Positions 59,824-64,000 of a DNA stretch of 64,000 nt are shown piece by piece. Under the pieces are notes generated by a model. The model had not been told where the DNA came from and made no database searches. It worked only from the letters and a program-made list of their open reading frames with translations. The position numbers were made by a program, and so were the translations under genes. Positions within the stretch are counted from its first letter, which is position 1. Each line of letters opens with the position of its first letter. Source of the stretch: Oegoconia quadripuncta (taxonomy: Eukaryota > Arthropoda > Insecta > Lepidoptera > Autostichidae); the NCBI GenBank assembly GCA_949316235.1, contig OX438750.1, positions 16,742,865 through 16,806,864 of the forward strand, written 5' to 3'.

Positions 59824-60571
59824 TCATCCTTCACCATTGTTTATCTTCTTAGTCGATTTCGATTCGAGCGCTTCCAGAGCGAAGTGAGAGCTACGGGCGG
59901 AGAGCGAGCACGCGACTTAGACGAATTTGGCGTAATTATTTACCCAGGTGTGTAATTAATTACACTACTTTCAAATGTGAGTATTATCATCCCTTTCTCA
60001 GTCTTAACCGATTTCCATCAAATATGGCTAAGAAACATCCGGAAACACTTCAGCTTTTGAAAAAGTTTTCAATGAATTCTGCTGTTTTGGCGCTACAATG
60101 CGACACAGACTATAGGCTTCAAACCTCAAACTTATTAAGTACCTACCTCATTTTTAAAAGTTAAGTTTAAAAATCTCTGACTCTGCTTGTCGAGATATGA
60201 CCCCGAAAACCATTACTTTTGCATACATTTACTAAAATAGTGTATTTTCTGACGATTCCTGGCGCAAGGCCATTCGTTGCTATTACAAACTTTCATACAT
60301 GTCGTGTACGTAGCCATTTCCTCAACATAGCAGTCGCTGGCAGCCAGCCTGTCACACAAGCTACATTCATTCAATTTACAAGAACAACATAATCATATCA
60401 ATCAGTTGGCCAGTGACCGCGGAACATACAACACAAAACTAACTAAGCCGCTGTGATCGTTGGGTGTAGAGATATTAAAGTATTAAACAAACGGGACATA
60501 GACGACACCCGGCGCGGTCTCGCATTTATCACTTATTAATTACATATTTATTACTAATAAGACGCGCTCAT

Positions 60572-61493
60572 ATGGATAACTTCCGAATCGTCGACTTCAG
60601 CTCTTTGAGTAAGTATTTTTTACAACCTTTTAATTCCGTGAAAATATAAAGATGTGGTAATTTAATTAACATGGGTATACGCAATTAAAACTCTTAACGA
60701 ACGTGATTAAAGCCGTAAATACTTAATCTATTTTTGCCTACGCCTTGTATCATGCTCTATATTCTACGCACCCTACTAAAAATAATTTAGCGAATGAATC
60801 CAATTTTCAACACTTGTAGACGATCGAAACTATAGCTATGTCTTTCATACATAATACTTACCGGTAGTAACTGGTGCATACTGTGCCATAGAATGTTAAT
60901 GGAAACAAAATATTATTAGATATTCTTAAAGTGTTTGGTCCTAAATAATTGTGTACTTTATTATAGGTATAATTTTATTATTATAAATACATTTTTTACT
61001 TAAATATGTATACCTATTCCCTAATAACGGCCATCTCGTAATTAATGAATTCATTATTCTATTTCCAGACGAATCTGTTCGAAATCTTATAAAGGAAGCA
61101 GCTGAAATACGGAAAAGAGCGTACATTCCGTACTCAAACTTCGCTGTTGGCGCAGCGATACTGACCGAGGAAGACACCAAAGTATATACAGGGTGTAACA
61201 TAGAAAATGCTGCTTTAGGGCCATCGATATGCGCGGAGAGAGCAGCTGTGCCGAAAGCCGTATGTGACGGATATTTAAAGTTCAAGATGGTGGCCGTCGT
61301 GGCCCACCAAGAGAGCAGTTTTACGGCTCCCTGCGGCGTCTGCAGACAGACTTTAAGCGAATTCTGCAGTTCGGACGGAGACATGGATATTTACTTGAGC
61401 AAGCCATCTATGGACGAGGTGTTGTGTACGAAGCTGTCGCAATTATTACCGCTTTCGTTCGTCAGTTATACAAAGGACAGTGTTGCGACATAG
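60572..61493 (+). CDS. CDA: Cytidine deaminase
   Basis: Two exons, 60572-60608 and 61069-61493 (TAG), joined in phase 1, give 153 residues, close to the usual 140-150 of tetrameric cytidine deaminases. The zinc site is complete: Cys67-Ala-Glu69 (the catalytic glutamate) and Pro100-Cys101-x2-Cys104. Also present are AYIPYSNFAVGAA (30-42) and the substrate-binding NIENAA (56-61). The enzyme converts cytidine and deoxycytidine to uridine and deoxyuridine in cytosolic pyrimidine salvage. The start ATG 60572 begins MDNFRIVDFSS. The first exon codes for only 12 residues, so the catalytic domain is essentially one exon. Confidence 0.97.
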
Positions 61494-61682
61494 TAGTTAC
61501 ACTGTACGACAATTAGAGCTAGTGCATTGGGAAACCTTTCGTTCCAAATTGGGAAGATATGAAAGTGTATCCTTGTTATAGGTGACTACATATTTGAGGC
61601 TCAAACGTGAAATACGAATCATTGATGCATTATAATTTGATATTATTAGGTGTGGGGTAGAAGCATATAATGAACCAATGAA

Positions 61683-61688
61683 AATAAA
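61683..61688 (+). terminator. Candidate poly(A) signal of cytidine deaminase
   Basis: AATAAA 190 bases after the stop codon, followed by a GT-containing stretch. A second AATAAA lies near 61735. Confidence 0.5.
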
Positions 61689-61689
61689 A

Positions 61690-63497
61690 GAGTGAACGTC
61701 GCGTACTGATTTTCATTTCAGTGTGTATCCACATTAATAAAATTTAAGATTTCACAAATACAACTTAAATTGAAATATGTTATACGAAAACTTATTAAGT
61801 GTAATTTATTAAGTGTACAAACACCTAATTAGGTTTATTTATATCACTTTTATTTAGATCGCGGCAGCGCAAGCTTTTGTCCAGCAGTGGCCGTCTTAGG
61901 AAGGATTATTTTACTTCTCGGAAAGCTATAATGTAAATAACTATGTAGAAACAAATTGTTAACTTAATTGATATTGATTTTTACGACGATGAGCGCCACT
62001 GACTGTTATAGAGCTCTTTATTTTTACTAAAAAATACAAAAAATATCCGTTTATTAAAATGAGATTTGATCCATATAACGCCATATAAACACAGGTTATT
62101 TTTTTCGATTCGATTTCCGATGTCATGTGGGAGTCAAATAATTGAACCGCCAAAAATTGCCAAAACAACCGACTTCAGTACGGTTCCTGTCTCCGGAATG
62201 CATCATATCGGAGCACCTTCGTTATAAACCCTATCGAACAAAAGACTACCATCAAAATTAACGAAAATATGGGTAAACATGAAACCACCTGCGAAGTATG
62301 TCCCATTAAATAAAAAAATAATTTTCCAAATCGATTTATAAATCACGGAATTCTGAGGTAACAAAATGTGTTGGTGACCATCTCTGATCTTCTCTATCAC
62401 ATCCACTTCACCAAATGATACTTTCTGAATGCATTATGTATTTCATAATTTTCCTAAACAATTGCAGATACATTAAGTACCTACCTACATTAAGTTTTTG
62501 TAAATATATATTGATTGATCTTTAGGTAAATGTATTCCTCAGAGATACTCTGGAGCCCAGCTTGTAGATCGCACGAACCGCTCGCTTCTGCAAAACAAGA
62601 ATACAATTTATGTCCGCCGCATTTCCCCATCATTAAGCTATGAAAATAGCTGAAGTAAACCAACCTCGCAGTGAATGCAGTTTTCCGCAATTTTGAAATA
62701 AAGATGAGGCCTCCTTTCAGATTATATCATCAATGTCAGCAAATATCTCTGCGTATAGACATCTTTTGCATTACGCCAATCTTATATTGATCTAGTTTGC
62801 TACGTAAACCGAGTTCGGGTGATAAGCTTCCACCTTCGGCCTCATCTTTTATGTTGTGCAAAAAAAGTATTTTCCTGTGGGGCGGGGCCCGTGTCTTAAC
62901 CTAGGTACACAATGTCATGTAATATTTGCACGAGGTTTCAAGGTATTTATTTATGTATTTTCGGGAAATTGACAGTCGTTAAATTATAATATAAAGTAGA
63001 ATGAACACTGATAATGTTATTAAAGAACTGCAAAGGTCACTTGGTGATCGGGGAATTCCCTATAGATAGTGATAGCCAGTGGTCAGTCACGTAGTACCTA
63101 ACATAAGTATTGGACTATGGTACGAACTTGCATTTATAAATTTTTGACCTGTAATGCTTTTCAATAAAGTCTAATCAATTACGCAATTATCAGTTGACAA
63201 CAATCTTAGGTTCACAATATTTCCTTTAGCTTTCAATAAAATATTTATATCGACTATAAGACGATTTTATGCACTTGTTACCTAATTTCCGAGATAAGCA
63301 CTGCATCACATTATCAATAAACTGCGATAGTAGATACACGTGATTCCAGTAAATGATCATTTCTACAAGGAATGTGGATTTGTTTAGTCAAATTAACCAG
63401 GAGAGTAATTTAGTAACGACAGGGAACATACCAGATGAGTTTTTTACCGTAAGGAAAAAAATAGAGCATATTAGGTCAGTGAAATAGAAGTCATTGG
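61690..63497. other. Non-coding tail with retroelement remnants
   Basis: A minus-strand open piece at 62203-62432 (from an acceptor-like CAG, reading KVSFGEVDVIEKIRDGHQH) is unassigned and may be a degraded element or a lone exon. A SINE-A-like tail scrap ('cttccaccttcggcctcat') lies at about 62828-62848. No gene is supported. Confidence 0.4.
62535..62600 (-). pseudogene. Non-LTR reverse transcriptase C-terminal scrap
   Basis: The minus strand reads KRAVRAIYKLGSRVSLRN, a stretch typical of the C-terminal part of jockey/RTE-type reverse transcriptases in insects. Only about 20 residues remain, flanked by stops. Confidence 0.5.
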
Positions 63498-63808
63498 CAT
63501 GCGTGGCTCAATGTAAACAACATTGGGTTTACGATTCGGAGGTCGCGGGTTCATCCCCAGCGGGGTACATATTTAAGTAATGGGTTTGGTTGGTGATAGG
63601 GCATTTTAATAGTGCGCCTGGCTAGCTACCACCATCTTATCTAAGTCTGCAATGCTAATAGCATTGTTGTGTTCCGGTTGTCAGAGATAAGATAGCCAGT
63701 CCCCCAAATGTGTTGGGGTTTCCGGGTCAGTACGCTTCCACCTTCGGCCTCATCTTCACTTAACATCAGGTGTGATTGAGGTCAAATACCAACCCGTTAT
63801 GCATAATA
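63498..63808 (+). mobile_element. SINE family A, near full-length reference copy
   Basis: tRNA-like head 'gcgtggctcaatgtaaacaa' and B-box-like 'ggtcgcgggttcatccccag', body from 'ggttggtgatagggcattt' to 'tgattgaggtcaaatacca', tail 'acccgttatgcataataag'. This copy serves to define the family in this window. Confidence 0.85.
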
Positions 63809-64000
63809 AGGCAAAAAATAAGGTACTTATCTGGTTTAATTTTTTTTCAAATCTATCATCGACGCAAGCGCCCGCCGGAGACTGGCGATGCGGATGCGAC
63901 TGGCGGGATTCGTAGGTAGTCCTCCCTATCATGCGAAATCTATTTGGAACTAGTATTTTCTCTAATTTTATTTATTTAATGATGTAATTACGTGACCGTC
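63809..64000. other. Right edge, no feature seen
   Basis: Short stretch after the SINE with one GC-rich patch (about 63865-63905). I see no gene or repeat with confidence. Confidence 0.4.

Larger units (their letters stand above)
57951..60571. other. Repeat-rich region upstream of cytidine deaminase
   Basis: Besides the SINEs listed separately there is a retroposon-like stretch at about 60085-60235, similar to 14790-14810. The cytidine deaminase promoter should lie in about 60250-60571. No TATA box is evident. No other gene is supported. Confidence 0.45.

Noticed and set aside
62203..62432. Minus-strand reading that could be a gene exon
   Set aside because: It ends in a stop with no donor, lies among reverse transcriptase scraps, and I recognise no domain. 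It stays unassigned.
1..64000. CRISPR array, bacterial operon or phage features
   Set aside because: No regularly spaced short direct repeats, and the genes are intron-bearing animal genes.

Overview
The window looks like nuclear DNA of an insect, most probably a moth or butterfly (Lepidoptera). The genes are split by GT-AG introns into exons coding for animal proteins. The spaces between them are AT-rich and crowded with tRNA-derived SINEs, foldback elements and non-LTR retrotransposon tails of a kind I associate with Lepidoptera (for example the recurring 'cccactgctgg' tails). The species cannot be named from this sequence.

Layout. 1-2941 (minus) is the pol-bearing part of a Ty3/gypsy LTR retrotransposon that runs off the left edge. 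It has a short LTR and primer-binding site and has apparently lost most of gag. 2942-7287 is a repeat field. 7288-18111 (plus) is the 3' part of a ten-exon gene for a coiled-coil, probably secreted protein that I do not recognise. 22054-25694 (minus) is a four-exon UPF0047/YjbQ-family gene. It is divergent from 26865-29927 (plus), a Tmie homologue (transmembrane inner ear, a mechanotransduction-channel subunit). 32978-40572 (minus) is Arpc2, subunit 2 of the Arp2/3 complex, in eight exons. Its start codon lies 599 bp from that of Tor (41172-54720, plus), the complete ten-exon Target of rapamycin kinase. 54721-60571 is mostly repeats, and 60572-61493 (plus) is a two-exon cytidine deaminase. The rest is repeats.

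How the genes relate. There is no operon-like pathway here. The organisation of note is two divergent pairs (UPF0047/Tmie and Arpc2/Tor) that may share promoters, and two convergent pairs (coiled-coil/UPF0047 and Tmie/Arpc2) separated by long transcript ends. Tor (growth control), Arpc2 (actin branching), Tmie (mechanosensation), cytidine deaminase (pyrimidine salvage) and UPF0047 act in different processes.

I found no clearly new biological system. The observations most worth checking are the unrecognised coiled-coil protein, a splice ambiguity at the Tmie C-terminus, several long inverted repeats in introns, a gag-deleted LTR element, a hAT element inside Tor, and an in-frame Tor intron.
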